Shown: piece by piece, positions 1-12,020 of the stretch | Layout: each line of letters opens with the position of its first letter | Position numbering within the stretch: the first letter of the stretch is position 1 | Assembly: GCF_036373705.1 (NCBI RefSeq) | Contig: NC_089867.1 | Location: 10,441,001-10,505,000, forward strand | DNA: 64,000 bases | Reading direction: 5' to 3' | Origin: Amia ocellicauda | Lineage: Eukaryota > Chordata > Actinopteri > Amiiformes > Amiidae | The notes under the pieces: generated by a model | What the model was told of the DNA's origin: nothing | Database searches by the model: none | The model's input: only the letters and a program-made list of their open reading frames with translations | Translations under genes and position numbers: made by a program

Positions 1-792
1 TAGAAAGTATCTAAACCCTGTCACACTATTTACCTGTATTTGTGTCTCAGGTAACAACATCTGGTTTCTGCCAGTATGGTCCAGTCTGCTGTTTCAATTT
101 CCCCCTCAGCTTCTGTTTTTGTTGACTCAGTTCTGAAATAAGATTTGGAAACATTACCATCATACATTTGTAGAAACACATAAGTTTCTCAGAGCCGATC
201 TAGGGAGGCAGGGACTACAGACTGCTGGTCTGTGCTTGTTGACCCAGGATTTGTCTTTCCAAATAGGTTAGAAACAGGTTAAAAGGTCACACAGCAAGGT
301 GAAATGTGTTCTAGGTGGGGGTGGGGGAAACAAATTCCTTTTCATTGAATAAATACATAAATCAGAACTTTTCTAAAATATATTTTGTTCATGATTAACC
401 TTAGGTTTACTTTTACAGGGGTCACACTGAACTTTAGAAATGTCAGCGATTACTTTTTGCAATTGTTTTGCATGATCAAAAACATAAATGATCATGGCTA
501 ATTGCAACAATGCAACAATGCAACAATCTAATATGAAATCCTTTGACTTGACGTTTAAGGTTCAAACATCTACAGCAATCTCCCTTTAAAATGACCGCTT
601 TGAGGTTGATTTGATAAACTACTACTAGGATAAATGGCAACTCTATTAATAATAATAATAATAATATGTTTCTGTAATTCTATTTCTACTATTTTGCTAT
701 TGGAATAACCTCATTAGATCAGTTTAAATACAGAGACAGGTCTGAATGATTGATAATGTGAGCAGTAACCTCTGCCAAGAACACATACTTGT
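1..792. other. AT-rich intergenic DNA, no gene seen
   Basis: No reading frame with recognisable protein similarity and no splice-bounded exon is seen. A short (AAT)n tract lies at about 646-665. The left window edge cuts through non-coding sequence. Confidence 0.6.
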
Positions 793-1737
793 TATCCAGT
801 GACTATAAAAAGTCTACTCCCTCTTTCAAACTTTTCACCTTTTGTTGCGTGGGATTAAAATGCATTAAAAGATTATTTTTATTTTTTTTCCATTTATCAC
901 AACCTAACCCACAACTTCCAAGTGAAAACACACTTGAGAAAATAAAAACTAAAATAGCTTGGGTGGATAAGTGTCCACTCCCCTTGAAACAGTAATCCTA
1001 AATTGGCTTAGGTGAAAGCAATCTCCTTAAATGAGATTCTGTAGCCATGTGGCAAAGGGTTTTGTGGTTTGAAGAAACTAAAATTGATCTTTTTGGCCTA
1101 AATGTGAAGTGTTATGTTTGGCACAAAGAACACCATCCCAACTGTGAAGCATGGTGGCGGCAGCATTATGTTATGGGGATGTTTCTCATTGGAAAGGTCC
1201 TTACAGAAGCTTCCCTCTGCAATAAAAGGTGAAACTGGGATGGAAGTTCACCTTTAAACATGACAATGACCCAAAGCACACAGCCAAAACTACACTGGAG
1301 TGGCTAATGAACAAAAATTGAAATGTCCTTGAGTAGCCCAATCAGAGCCCCAACCTAAATCCAATCGACAATGTGTGGCATGACTTGAAGATTGCTGTCC
1401 ATCAATGCTCCCCAAGGAACTGGACAGAGCTTGAATAGTTCTGTAAAGAAGAAAGGTCAAATATTGCCCAATCGAGGTGTGCAACTTGGCAGAGACCTGC
1501 CCCAACAAACTGACCGCTGTAACTGCTGCCAATGGTGCTTCCACCAAGCATTATTTCTGAGGGGTGGAGACATTATATTTCAGATTTTTATTTTTAATAT
1601 ATATTTTTTTCTCTCTCTCTTTACAGCATGGAGTGTAGTGTTAGATCAGTGGAATGATTCCTCAGCTAAATGCACTGTGATGCACAACTAAATGTGAAAA
1701 AAGTTAAAGCAGTGTAGACTTTCTATGGGCACTGTAC
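793..1737 (+). mobile_element. Decayed Tc1/mariner-like transposon, internally deleted
   Basis: The ends form imperfect terminal inverted repeats. The left end has CCAGTGACTATAAAAAGTC from 795, and the right end read in reverse has CAGTGCCCATAGAAAGTC from about 1734; both run on to a shared AGTCTAC and are flanked by TA. The interior (about 1030-1560) keeps the Tc1 transposase catalytic-core region. At 1047-1232 a frame reads residues like EETKIDLFGLN, and further on the DNA for the 'GGGS..WGCFS' stretch is present out of frame. The part coding for the N-terminal DNA-binding domain is missing, because the left TIR region passes almost directly into the core. Frameshifts and stops interrupt the rest, so it cannot be active. 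The CMTM8 promoter lies about 1.2 kb downstream. Family assignment is from recognition of Tc1-type residues and TIR form. Confidence 0.8.
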
Positions 1738-2373
1738 ATTCATGATGCATCGATGACACTCCATATTTCTAGTTTTCAAAAACATGTTGGAAAGTGGACT
1801 GTTTTTAGTAACACTTTCAATTCCCACTGGCCTGTTGTGTCCTTTATTTTATCAATAAAATCGTTGGCTCTGCAACGTTTTTACAAAGTCATTTGTTCAA
1901 AGTTAGCTGCTAATAAAGTTCAGGCATTAAGAAGTATATCTGCTTAAACATACTGAGTTCGCTTTTTCTGCTGTTGTAAGTGATGTCAGTATTTTACAAT
2001 AAAGACAATGGTATTGTCAGTGAAACAGCTTCAGAGTTTCAACATCATAACCACACAGCTACCCTCTGATGCTTTTTTAAGATAACCTTAAAAGAGGAAT
2101 ACACTACACGGGTTAATGGCTCAAGAGTTAGTGGGCCATTGTCTCTTTAAATACACACACACAACAAAAGAGAACAAATACCAGTAACATCTTCAAGAAT
2201 GCTTTACAAAATGCTTTGTCGAGGGAAGACTGGTCGTTTCCTCCACACACTTCATTGTTTTACATACGATACACTTTGTTACCAGAGTAGATCTGTTCTT
2301 CTTATTTATTTATTTTAATCAGACTATTTGAATCAAAAAAAGGTTTGAAAACATTAATAAAAATAAAACTTAC
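1738..2373. other. AT-rich intergenic DNA, nothing recognised
   Basis: AT-rich sequence between the Tc1 remnant and the possible small exon at 2374. The reading frames are short and look random. Confidence 0.5.
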
Positions 2374-2430
2374 TGCGGCTGGACAACAGGCCTTCTCCTT
2401 TGGTTTCGCCGTCGCTTAGCAGAACTGGGC
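2374..2430 (-). other. Possible small internal exon on the minus strand
   Basis: On the minus strand a pyrimidine-rich stretch ending in GAAG precedes this 57-bp block, and a perfect GTAAGT donor follows it (genomic 2368-2373). One frame is open throughout and reads PVLLSDGETKGEGLLSSR, with 2 nt left over in front and 1 nt behind; another frame is open and very basic. The block is more GC-rich than its surroundings. I do not recognise the peptide, and no partner exons are seen between here and the window start. It could be an exon of a gene lying further left, a non-coding RNA exon, or chance. Confidence 0.25.
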
Positions 2431-2899
2431 CTTCAGTTAACAAATAAAGAAACACTTAGTTTTCTAATTATAGACATAAATCGACATTATCTGGTTAATA
2501 CGAGGGGAAAAAATACATACTCAAAAAGTAATAATAGTCTACTTGTTTGTTCTTAAATTAATACATAAAAATAGGTTACTCAAAACTGGTAAAAAGAAAA
2601 CAACATATCCATTCTTCAAGTAATTCTTAGCAATGTCAATATTTGGTAGCAGTTACTACTAGTAATATAAAATGTAAGTGAAGGTATGTATTATGTTCAG
2701 TAAGCAGCAATACTTGAAGTTACCTGCCCAAAAAATGACATTTTAATTATTAGCTGATAAGAAATTCAAGGAATTCAGTGACTTGGTTTAAGCAATCCTG
2801 AAATAACAAGCAAATGCAAGTCAATTGGCAGTAATGGAGAGTAATGAAAAGTAAATGATAGTCACTCGTAGTAATAAGCCAGCAAATGTCTGAATTGTT

Positions 2900-3381
2900 A
2901 TAAAATAAACACACGACGTCGCTTCTTTTCGGGAGTGCGAACGCCTCTGACGTCACCCGTTGGCGGCAGTCTCCTGTTACCTGGGGGGCGTGGCTTCGGA
3001 CTCCATCCACATAAAGAAACACATGAAGGGGGTTTGAGCTTTTCTCTCCGCCTGAGGTCTGCGCTGCGAGATTTGTGCGTAGAGACTGCAAACCTATTGA
3101 AACCCCGAAACTGGACCAACTATGTGTAGGCACAGAGTCTCCTCTTTATCCGATCGTGATTGTGTGAATACCTGAGCCATGTGCGGTTGCAGAGCTCTTG
3201 AGGGGAATCTAATGAGTGAAGGCGAGCAGATCCCATTTTGGCTGAGCTGAAAAGTTCTTGTCACCCGGCTCTCTGGTTATTGATTGATTTGCTCCAGGTA
3301 TAAGGTTGTTTTCGGCTGGGGTGCCCGCCTGGGTTGCGATTTCCCTCAGCAGGAGAAGACAAGCGGGTTGATGCCGTGAAG
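2900..3381 (+). promoter_or_regulatory. CMTM8: CMTM8 promoter and 5' UTR region
   Basis: GC content and CpG density rise sharply here relative to the flanks. A full palindromic CRE, TGACGTCA, lies at 2948-2955, and a TTGGCGG (inverted CCAAT-like) element follows about 10 bp later. No clear TATA box is seen, which fits a CpG-type promoter. The transcription start cannot be fixed from sequence; the 5' UTR probably begins between about 3000 and 3200 and runs to the ATG at 3382. Confidence 0.6.
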
Positions 3382-6300
3382 ATGGAGGAGAGCCCCGGGT
3401 CTCAAACAGTCATCACCACCACCAGCAGTAGCAGCTCCTACTCGGATCACTTCTCCACCTCCACCCTGGCATACGACAAGCACTTCCTCAGGACTGTGCC
3501 TGGCATCCTCATATTGGCAGAAATCGTGAGTACATCAGCACCACAAAGTCTGATCTGATTTGCAAAGTCTGGCTGGATGCAATAGGGAGCTGTAGACTAT
3601 CAATCAGCTTGAAGAAAGCGCAAAAAGTCGTGTCATTTGGCACAGGACCAGAGAGCATGTGAAAAAAGTGTGTATGTAATGTGTTCTGTATGAGAAAAGA
3701 GCGATGCAGCGAGACTTTTTGTAGTTTTTGATAATAGTTTAATTGCAAACCTTTAGATTATACTAGGGAATCTCATTTTAAACTGCCTAGCAAACTTCAC
3801 AGGTTTTGTCATTTATAACCCATGAGTGTTTCAAATGCTAATGGTCTTTTTCTTTGCTAACGGGGTGCCCCTCTTTTGCCATTGAATTTGTCCCCGGCAT
3901 TCAAAAAAGATAAAGGACCATTGTTCACATGTAAACCCCCCTGAAAGGCTTAGTTAGTAACAATGCGCATTTAACATATTTTAAAAGATGTTTGCAGTAG
4001 GATACAGCAGCAGACAATTTACACATAATAGATTGTATGTCACATAGGAATACTATTTTGTTTAAAAAAGAATACACATCTAGGCCTACTTGATTTATAA
4101 CTATATGCACCAAGATCTGCATATTCTGTCTAGTATCCCCATGTGTTTGACAATCGTGTGTGATATAGGTGTGTGGTGTTTATCTATAAAAAGAAGAAGA
4201 ATGGGAAAGTAAACCAGTAAACATCCATATTAAGATATACATGTATTCTTGTATTCCCACAAACCCAGTTATTTAATTTTTGTATTGATTTTGCTTGAAC
4301 TTATGTGTTGTTAAAGTCGTGTTCTGGTTGGGAGAACTTTCTGTAACTCCCATGAGTTAAATTAATGATTGTCCAAGGGTGATCTACACCAGTGATATAT
4401 TACCCCTAAGAAGGAAGTGAGTGTCCTGTTTGCCCCATTAAATGCACCCTTTATCTACTCGTGTTTTCTGCCTGTCTTTCCTTGTTTTTCTTTTTCTCAT
4501 TTCAGTAGAATTTCTCAAAACACAAGAACATATAATACAAGTTATTAATTTTGAGTTTGTATATGCAATTGAAGCCCTTAAGGGGTGTAACAGATTAGCA
4601 AGCAAGCACACAGTTAAACCCATAAAAAAAAAAAGACAGGTAATTATATCAATCTGTCCATTAATGGGACTTTACTCTCCATTTTGAAACATACTGCATT
4701 TTCAGACATCACTGTATTTGTTGAATTTTCCCTTTGCCAATGCTGAAGCTTATTTCAGCACCCAAATTATACATTGAGACTTCACAGACCAATCAATGTG
4801 TAATATTATGTAAGAAAGGCACTACGGACTTTTAAAGCCCACTTCAATACACTTCTCAGACGCACTTCATCTTCCACAGCTCACTCAGTTTTACTCAGTT
4901 TAGCTGTTTAGCTGATTTTTAATCTTAGAATAAATCGGAGCTCATGATGTGATGTGATGCTTAAATGTGATGTGGTCTGGATTGCAATATTCTGAGATTT
5001 ACATTGGCAAAGGGGGAAACTGATGATGCTGATATACAGGCATACTTCTGTTTTTTTTTTTTTTTTTTGTGGTAGTTGTTCCTCATATCATTTTGATACG
5101 GGTGATGTACTTAGACTGTAATTGTTTAGATTTAAATTATCTAATTTAGGATATAATCTGGATATTACCGTCTTAGGACGTGCACAACGTTGGTGGCCTT
5201 GACTTTATGTGGGCCAAAACCAAAGTTAAGACTAGTGTTGTGTGTGGTTAGGTTCTTGGCAGTGCTGAAGTAACACGGGACACCTCACTTGATCTTCTAG
5301 GTGGACACAACAAAATGCAGACATGACATGCTGGCTACTCAGCCTTTAACATCCAATAGAACTTCTAAATATATGTGTGTGGTTTTTTGTGATCTAGATA
5401 AAAAACAGCTTACTGTGACCAGCATACCTTAGTATATATATATCTTCTAATCTTTGTGGAGCTGTGGTATTCCTATATTAAAAGTGATTGGGAACTGCCA
5501 GTTGTTTTCTAACTCATTGGCCGCAATCAATTGAAAAAATTCACCAACCCATGAATTGCAAATGACAAGCTTGTACCCAGTTTAATTTATCACCAGAATC
5601 CACATTCTGCTGCCAATAAATAAAAACGCAATTTGGTACAGGTTTCTAATTGTGATTCCTGGCTCAGTAAAAGTTTTGATGTGGCCAGGGCCAGTCAGCG
5701 TGGAAGTTCAGTAGTCTAGCAGGTCTTGTTTTGTTTTTATAAGTAAGCCTATGTTGTCTAATTCTGATTTCTTGTGGGCTGAAACACAAAAGTGTAGCTA
5801 TCCGGGACCATAAGATTGTCTCCTTTTCCTGTATTTTTAATTAATTCAGGTTTTGCTGGCCAGTATTCTATACACATCGAAATTCATTCTTTTAAAATAG
5901 AATAGAAGGGGAAGTCTGTTATTGAAGAAGTCCACAAGAAGGTCCCTTCCTCTATACTTGCATTGTCTCTCTTCCTTCCATGTATACAGAGGGAGTTTTT
6001 ATAAAATTGTTTACAAAATAACGACTTATTTGGATATCCAGCTGAGTTGTTGTTGTCCTGGCTTCTGGAAGGGGGGGGTACATAGGCCTTTCTTAGCATG
6101 ACAAATCCAGAACAGCTTAATCAGCTGTTAGACTGTCTGATCAGTACAATTGGTCATAAGGCAAGCAGGTTATGACTAAGGTAGGCTTGGATTTCTGCCT
6201 TCAATTGGTGACTCCAATTCTCAAAAAACCCACCCTCGACCCCCCAATTCCCTCCAGAACTATCACCCTGTCTCCCTTCTCCCCTTCCTCTCGAAATCCC

Positions 6301-8103
6301 TTGAGCAGGCAGTTCACCGTCCGCTCTCTTCATTTCTATCTCACCACTCGCGTGCTACTCTGCTCTCGCCACTGGCTCCTCCACTGTTGTCTGAGGTGTA
6401 CACTGCTATAATAAGAGTAAAAAACAAACAAAGGTGAAAACGTTATCTGTTGCATGTTCCTGTAGCAACCACACCCTTGAGAGTATCAATGAATGTGAAA
6501 CAAAGGAACAGAAATACAGTAAGGGCGGTTCACAACTGATCTGCCTTGTCACAAGTGTGAAGGGGTATTGATTGTTTTAACTAATATTATAGTGTAGTGT
6601 ATAAGCATGCTGACTAAGTGTACAGGTAATAGATATCAAGAGAACTAAAGTAATGTTATCCTGATTTACATAATCCTGATGTTTCTTCGGCTCCCCACAG
6701 GTCCTCGGTCTAATGGTATGGACCCTAATAGCTGGGACAGAATATTTCCGTGTTTCTGCGTTTGGCTTGGTGATGTTCGTGGCGGTGTTTTACTGGGTGC
6801 TGACTGTCTTCTTCCTGATCATCTACCTGACGATGGCTTATACCAGGATTACTCATGTGCCATGGGCCACAGTGGTGTGTAGGAGCTCTACTAAGTTTTC
6901 GATATCCAGTCACTTTAAAGTAGCATATTTTCAGTTTAAGAGCAAGTGAAAAGTAACCTTCAATAAGGTTCTCACTGGAGGGGTTTACTTACTGTTTATT
7001 GTGATTCAATTGTGTCTTCATATGTACCTGAATCAGGGGACTATTTCACTGTCATGTTCAAAATAGGATCAGCAATAGGAAATGGTTTGAATAATAATAA
7101 TGTTTGTAGACTGTATAGAGTTTATTACAGTAAGTATCTGTAACATACTTACAATTTACCTTCTTACACAAAATGGTTGCAAAAAACCCCTTAAATGATC
7201 ATTTGAAAACCTGCAAGGTGTAACTGAACTCAAACTGTTGGTTGGTAAATTATTTACCAACTTTGGATCATTGGACCCATAGTGTATACTGTATAGTTGG
7301 CACAGTGTTATTCCTAATACAAAACATCACTTGAGGTCACTGTGGTCTGTACTAGTCTAACCCTTTCTTTATTCTGTACAACAACTTAGATTGAAGATGA
7401 CTACCATTTTAGTCTGGGTCATTCGATTAGTAAACCATATGCTGAAACTGTAATGTAAATTAAAATTGAAATAATGGATATGTTTGTAAAGGTTTTATTT
7501 CTTGTCACATTTGCTGTTTTTTTTTAACCACACAGGGTTTGTGCTTCAATAGCAGTGCTTTCCTCCTGTATTTCGTGGCCGCTGTGGTAGATGCAGTGTC
7601 AGTGAGACAGGCAGGCCATCGCAAGCATGACTTTAGCAGTTGGGCTGCATCATCGGTAGGTGGTCTTTTAAAAAAAAAAAACTGATCCTGAATCGTCTTG
7701 CGAATTTCGAGCAAGTACATTTAGGCAGATGTTTAGGCTTAATTTTTAATAAATCACTCGACTGCATATTGACAAAGTCCTTTAATTAATGTATTGAGTC
7801 ATTAAAGAATAAATAAATAACAAGGGCTAAACAAATACAATGAGTGTAGGGTATATTTGGGCTAGACTTTCTAGCTGTGGACTTTCTTTGTAAAAACAAA
7901 TAGCCAGTTTCAGGGATGAAGAACAATAACGAAAATACTCACACAGGTAAATCAAAGCTTGTGTGGTAATATGGAGGAGAACGTATGTGAATTCACTTTT
8001 CTTTTCTTCATTTCAGTTCTTCGCCTTCATGGTATCACTGTGCTACGCAGGAAATGCGTATTTTAGTTATAAGTCTTGGAGATCAAGGGATGAAGGAAAC
8101 TGA
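3382..8103 (+). CDS. CMTM8: CMTM8, CKLF-like MARVEL transmembrane protein 8 (4 coding exons)
   Basis: Coding exons are 3382-3525, 6701-6874, 7536-7655 and 8017-8103 (stop TGA), giving 174 aa against 173 in human. All introns are GT-AG in phase 0. The N-terminus (MEESPGSQTVITTTSSSSS) is a Ser/Thr-rich cytosolic tail. The MARVEL domain follows with four hydrophobic segments at about residues 36-58, 69-93, 107-126 and 146-164. Exon 2 is nearly identical to the mammalian protein, including VWTLIAGTEYFRV and FVAVFYWVLTVFFLIIY, which fixes the identity as CMTM8 rather than another CMTM. The ATG at 3382 was chosen because the family N-terminus starts there; the upstream in-frame codons are 5' UTR. 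In mammals CMTM8 is a plasma-membrane/endosomal protein that promotes EGFR internalisation and dampens its signalling. CMTM7 follows on the same strand. Confidence 0.96.
3526..6700 (+). other. CMTM8: CMTM8 intron 1
   Basis: Runs from donor GTGAGT at 3526 to acceptor CCCCACAG ending at 6700. It is mostly AT-rich unique sequence. It holds a poly-T run at about 5051-5068 and a LINE fragment at about 6196-6405. The reading frames at 3509-3748, 4438-4687 and 5884-6099 look like chance. Confidence 0.85.
6196..6405 (+). mobile_element. Fragment of a CR1/L2-type LINE reverse transcriptase
   Basis: The plus strand reads LKKPTLDPPIPS, then after a one-base frameshift at about 6260 reads NYHPVSLLPFLSKSLEQAVH and on through LSSFLSHHS. 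This matches the 'NYRPVSLLPFLSKTLER' block of fish non-LTR retrotransposon reverse transcriptases (CR1/L2-like). Only about 70 codons remain, cut at both ends and frameshifted. The block is far more C-rich than the surrounding intron. The clade is from memory of the motif. Confidence 0.75.
6875..8016 (+). other. CMTM8: CMTM8 introns 2 and 3 (around exon 3)
   Basis: Intron 2 is 6875-7535 (GTGTGT...CACACAG) and intron 3 is 7656-8016 (GTAGGT...TTTCAG), flanking exon 3 at 7536-7655. Both are short, AT-rich and free of recognisable repeats. Confidence 0.85.
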
Positions 8104-9035
8104 CAGTCTGGAATAAGATGAAGGAACCTAAGCATCCAAAGACAGCTGAAGGAGAAATTTGGAGTCAGATATTTTCTTCCACCAAGTTGAAGGAAGCCAT
8201 TTTTAAACAATAACTTGGATTAAGGTGAAAACTTTTCCTGAAGCTGTCTAGACACTACTAACAAGCCTTTTTCATCAACAGATCTTTTGAAGACAGGAGT
8301 TGAAACAGTTGCAGATTTTTTTTTTTTTTATGTTTTTGTAACATTGACAAGTGTTGAAAGGTAAAACAAAGACTATGAGACCATTTTTTTCATAAGGAAG
8401 TTTTATTTTTAAACTTGAAATCGTATTTATATTGTTTTTGTTTTTATTTTACTAAGAGTATAATGTTTCCTCCCCTTTCAATTTCTTCCTTCTCTTATAA
8501 TGTGAGCATGGCCATCCTGTAACTGTTCATTACAAATTACAACGAATATGAAAAACAAAATGCTGTATATATTTTAAATGTTCTGAAGTATTTCTGTTTT
8601 TATGTTTTGTTCTGTTTTTTACAACAGAAACATAAATGTTCAGGGAAATTCTCAGTTGACGAAAAAAATAATACAACATTAGCCTTAATCACCTACATTT
8701 GTAAATGGATTTCTTGAAATACATATTTATTTATTTTGATTGTTCAATGAAGTGATAAATACAAGTACATTTGATAAATCACTGAAGGATATTATACAAA
8801 GTTTTATCCTAAAATAGGGATTATATTATTAGTGGAAAAACTGAATAATCTATTGAAGTGGCTGCTCCCTTCTGAAAAATAGAATTACATGAAGAAGGTT
8901 TTACTTTTCAAATAGTTTTCCAAGAGCCTTTTTATGTAATATTGATATGTATGGTTATATATCTACACAGTATTATGTAGCAGGGATGTACCATCAGGAA
9001 AATGTGAGTTTTATTAACTCACTAGTGTTGCTCTT

Positions 9036-9066
<31 letters not shown>

Positions 9067-9360
9067 CACAAGGTGGTGCAGTTTTCCTCAAGTCTTTCAA
9101 GAAATTGAGCAAGGATTTTGTTTAAATATTTACTTGTACATTAGTTTCTCAAATGAAAATATAGACTGACATTGTTAAAGAAATGTTGCTTTAGCACCCA
9201 ACATTATAATAACAGTTTTTCACCTGTTATGTTCCTTAATTAATACCATCTTTGGTTTCATTTAGAAAAGCAATATAATGCCTACGACACATTAAGTGCA
9301 ACAGAGGATATATGTTTTTGTTCTTACTGCAAACATTTAATAAACCTCCATGTTTGCTGC
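8104..9360 (+). other. CMTM8: CMTM8 3' UTR, probable
   Basis: AT-rich sequence after the stop codon. An AATAAA at 9339-9344, followed by a T-rich stretch, is the best polyadenylation signal; the true end was not determined. A 26-base poly-A run lies at about 9036-9061. Small reading frames here are not supported. Confidence 0.55.
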
Positions 9361-11841
9361 CACAGCTGTATGTTGTTTTATTACATATTTTTCACCCTTT
9401 TTCACTCATCTTACTGTCAATGGTGTTAAGATCAGCGAAGCAACTGGCAAGACAAGCTCCTCAATATCAAATCCTATGGCTGTCTTCTACAGTTTTGTAG
9501 CAGTTTGGGGTTCTCCTGGTTCTGATGAGAATACAGCATAGTTTCAGTTCTAGGATGCCTGGTGTGTCAAGACTCGCACAGCCAGTATCTGCAGCAAACG
9601 GCAGACTTTCCAAACTCTGAATTTCTTTGAGGGCTTGGGCCCCCATGTAAGCTCCCAGCTAGGCCATCCCACCCCCCCACCCAGCGCCGCACCAACCAAC
9701 CCTACACAGGCATCATTCGATAGCTCTGCATGTGTGCTTCGGACCGGAGAGCCTCGATCAGATCAACATCCACATTTTTGATGCGTTTAATGGAACACTG
9801 GAACATTGAGTCAAACCGATAAAGCCTTGACCCTAAAGTGACCTGTTGTTGTAGATGAATATGATTTTTTTGTGTCTTCCCTGTATCTGTAGTTAATGCA
9901 TCTGTAAAATAACCTCATACCTTCACACTTCCACCTCCATATTAGTCCCTATATCAAATTCTGGCCAATCTCATTCGGTTTAAAATACAACTGTGCCCAA
10001 AACACCCTTATCTGGTTCTGTCTTAACCAACTTTCATGGTTCAATGTAGCTGCATCTCTACATCTCTTTTTCCTTTGCATTCATTAGACAGGACGTGAAC
10101 TTGTGATCAGCCACAAGTTTAGAGCTGTGAACAGCCCATTGCTTTTCTTTTGCGGACATACCCTTTTGCTTGCATGTACACTATTGCTTCTATGCCTGCT
10201 GATTATGATCTCCCATCCATGCGAACTGAATGAACTCGAAATGGGTGAAAAAATAAGACAGGCCTGAATTTACAGTAGTAAGTGCCAATTAAAAATGATT
10301 GGAAAAATGCACTAGTATGAAATTGTAATTGTTAACAAGATAGGTTTGTTGTAGAAGAACCTCTGCACCATCTCACGTTCTTTTCAGGTTAATATATTTA
10401 CATATCAAACAATACTATATGCTGATTTGGCCCCTTTTTTCTATATATGCCTATGTGATGCCATCATTTGATTGCCAGTATAAACCACTAATCTGAATTT
10501 CACAAGATTTTGTGTGTTTGATACAGTTTTATATGTACAATCTGTATTCAAAGCAAACAGTTAAAGATATTGTAAAATTGCAAAATACTATGGTGATTGA
10601 CTAATCATTCTCATGCTGATGAAATCATCTCTTCTCCCTTTTCCTTTTTTGGTGCTGAGGGTGGGCTGTGTGCTCTGTGCTGCTGGGTGTAAAATGTTTC
10701 AGACTACTGCTAACCCCTCTCCCCCTCTCTGCTCCTCCCATTTGCATTCCTTCCTGTTTAAAGAGAAAAGATTCTTGATTAGAAAAACATACCACTAATC
10801 CTGCCCAGAGTGCATGAACTTCCCCCAGGTCTCTGTTAATAGTATGACCAATTTCAACATAACATATAAGTTAAAAGACTTGTGACGGGTGTTAGTTTTA
10901 CCCACTTAAAAATGTGTTTACAATTGCTTTAAAAAAGGCCTTTTGTAAAGTAAAAAAAGGAGAGAATCAGACCTAAATCTGAAATACAATAAAAATATAA
11001 TACACGCTGACTATTTTTCCAGGATGTAGCACAGTTGTTATCAAACATTTGGAGAGTTTGCATATAAAAACTCTGTGTGGGTCAAACAATATATTACGGG
11101 ACTACTAAAGTGCATACAGTATAAACTAGGTTGTTGAGATTAAAATAAATGTACACTAAAACGTGTAATACACTTTTAGGGACGTTTTCCTTTACAGAAG
11201 AGAGGAAATGTATTAAAATCTAATATATAGGTTCTATTTTCAACTGTATTTAATGGCAGTACTTATTTTATTCTATTTTGATGTTGTTTTTTTCTAAAAC
11301 AACATTTCCCTGAATGGCAATGCAGAACTATAGGGGATTTGAAATGACAAATGTGAGCATTCCTATGAAGCAGAAGAGAGATGTCATCAATTTAAATTAC
11401 TGCTTCTTGAACACCTGTTCATAGTTTTAGGGAAGTATAGTTACACAGTGACTGGACACTTCAGTACCATAAGTTATTTATATACCCTAACACTAAAGTT
11501 AATTTATAATATACATTTGAGGTAGATTTCTCAATTCAGATTTAAGTCCAATTGTGTGCAGTGATGAGTGTTTATTTTTAATACACATAAAACCCGAGAT
11601 CAGGTATATTAAGTGCAATATTATACTATTATTATTGGTCATTTCAAACTTTTGTTTAATTAAATGAGGGAAGTTTCATTGGAGCACAAATAACCTGACA
11701 AAGATGCATTGCATTTTTTCAGATCTATGACAGATCTTCAAGGTTCAACAAAGCACACAATTTACCTGTATGCCAAAGTTTTTAAAATTAATGATTCGTA
11801 ATATTATAATTTAAATATAGTAGCAGCAATAAAGAGACTTG
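9361..11841. other. CMTM8-CMTM7 intergenic DNA
   Basis: No gene is recognised. About 9545-9790 is distinctly GC-richer (C runs near 9671-9685) than its surroundings and may be an old repeat or regulatory block that I cannot classify. The remainder is AT-rich with random-looking frames. Confidence 0.5.
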
Positions 11842-12020
11842 GGGCCGGATTAAATCAAAACTTTGACCCACCCGCTAATAGAAAACTACAAACCTGTACA
11901 TCATAGCGGTTACATTTATGATTTGAAGAAAGTGGCATCTTACTAAAAATGAAGCTGCAACTGAGAACAGTTGTAGTTTTTTATTACTGGGAGGGTCAAA
12001 GTTTTGATTTAATCCGGCCC
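11842..12020. mobile_element. Palindromic MITE, copy 1 (Harbinger-like)
   Basis: A 179-bp element whose ends are long inverted repeats: GGGCCGGATTAAATCAAAAC at the left and the same sequence reversed at the right, continuing with few mismatches for more than 40 bp into an ACTACAA block. It is flanked on both sides by TTG (11839-11841 and 12021-12023), a 3-bp target duplication. A 3-bp duplication with G/C-rich tips suggests the PIF/Harbinger superfamily; that assignment is inference. Related copies lie at 18784-18960 and 60663-60821. Confidence 0.8.

Noticed and set aside
6679-6949. Alternative-frame proteins across CMTM8 exon 2
   Set aside because: Only the frame beginning VLGLMVWTL matches the MARVEL family; the others are shadows.
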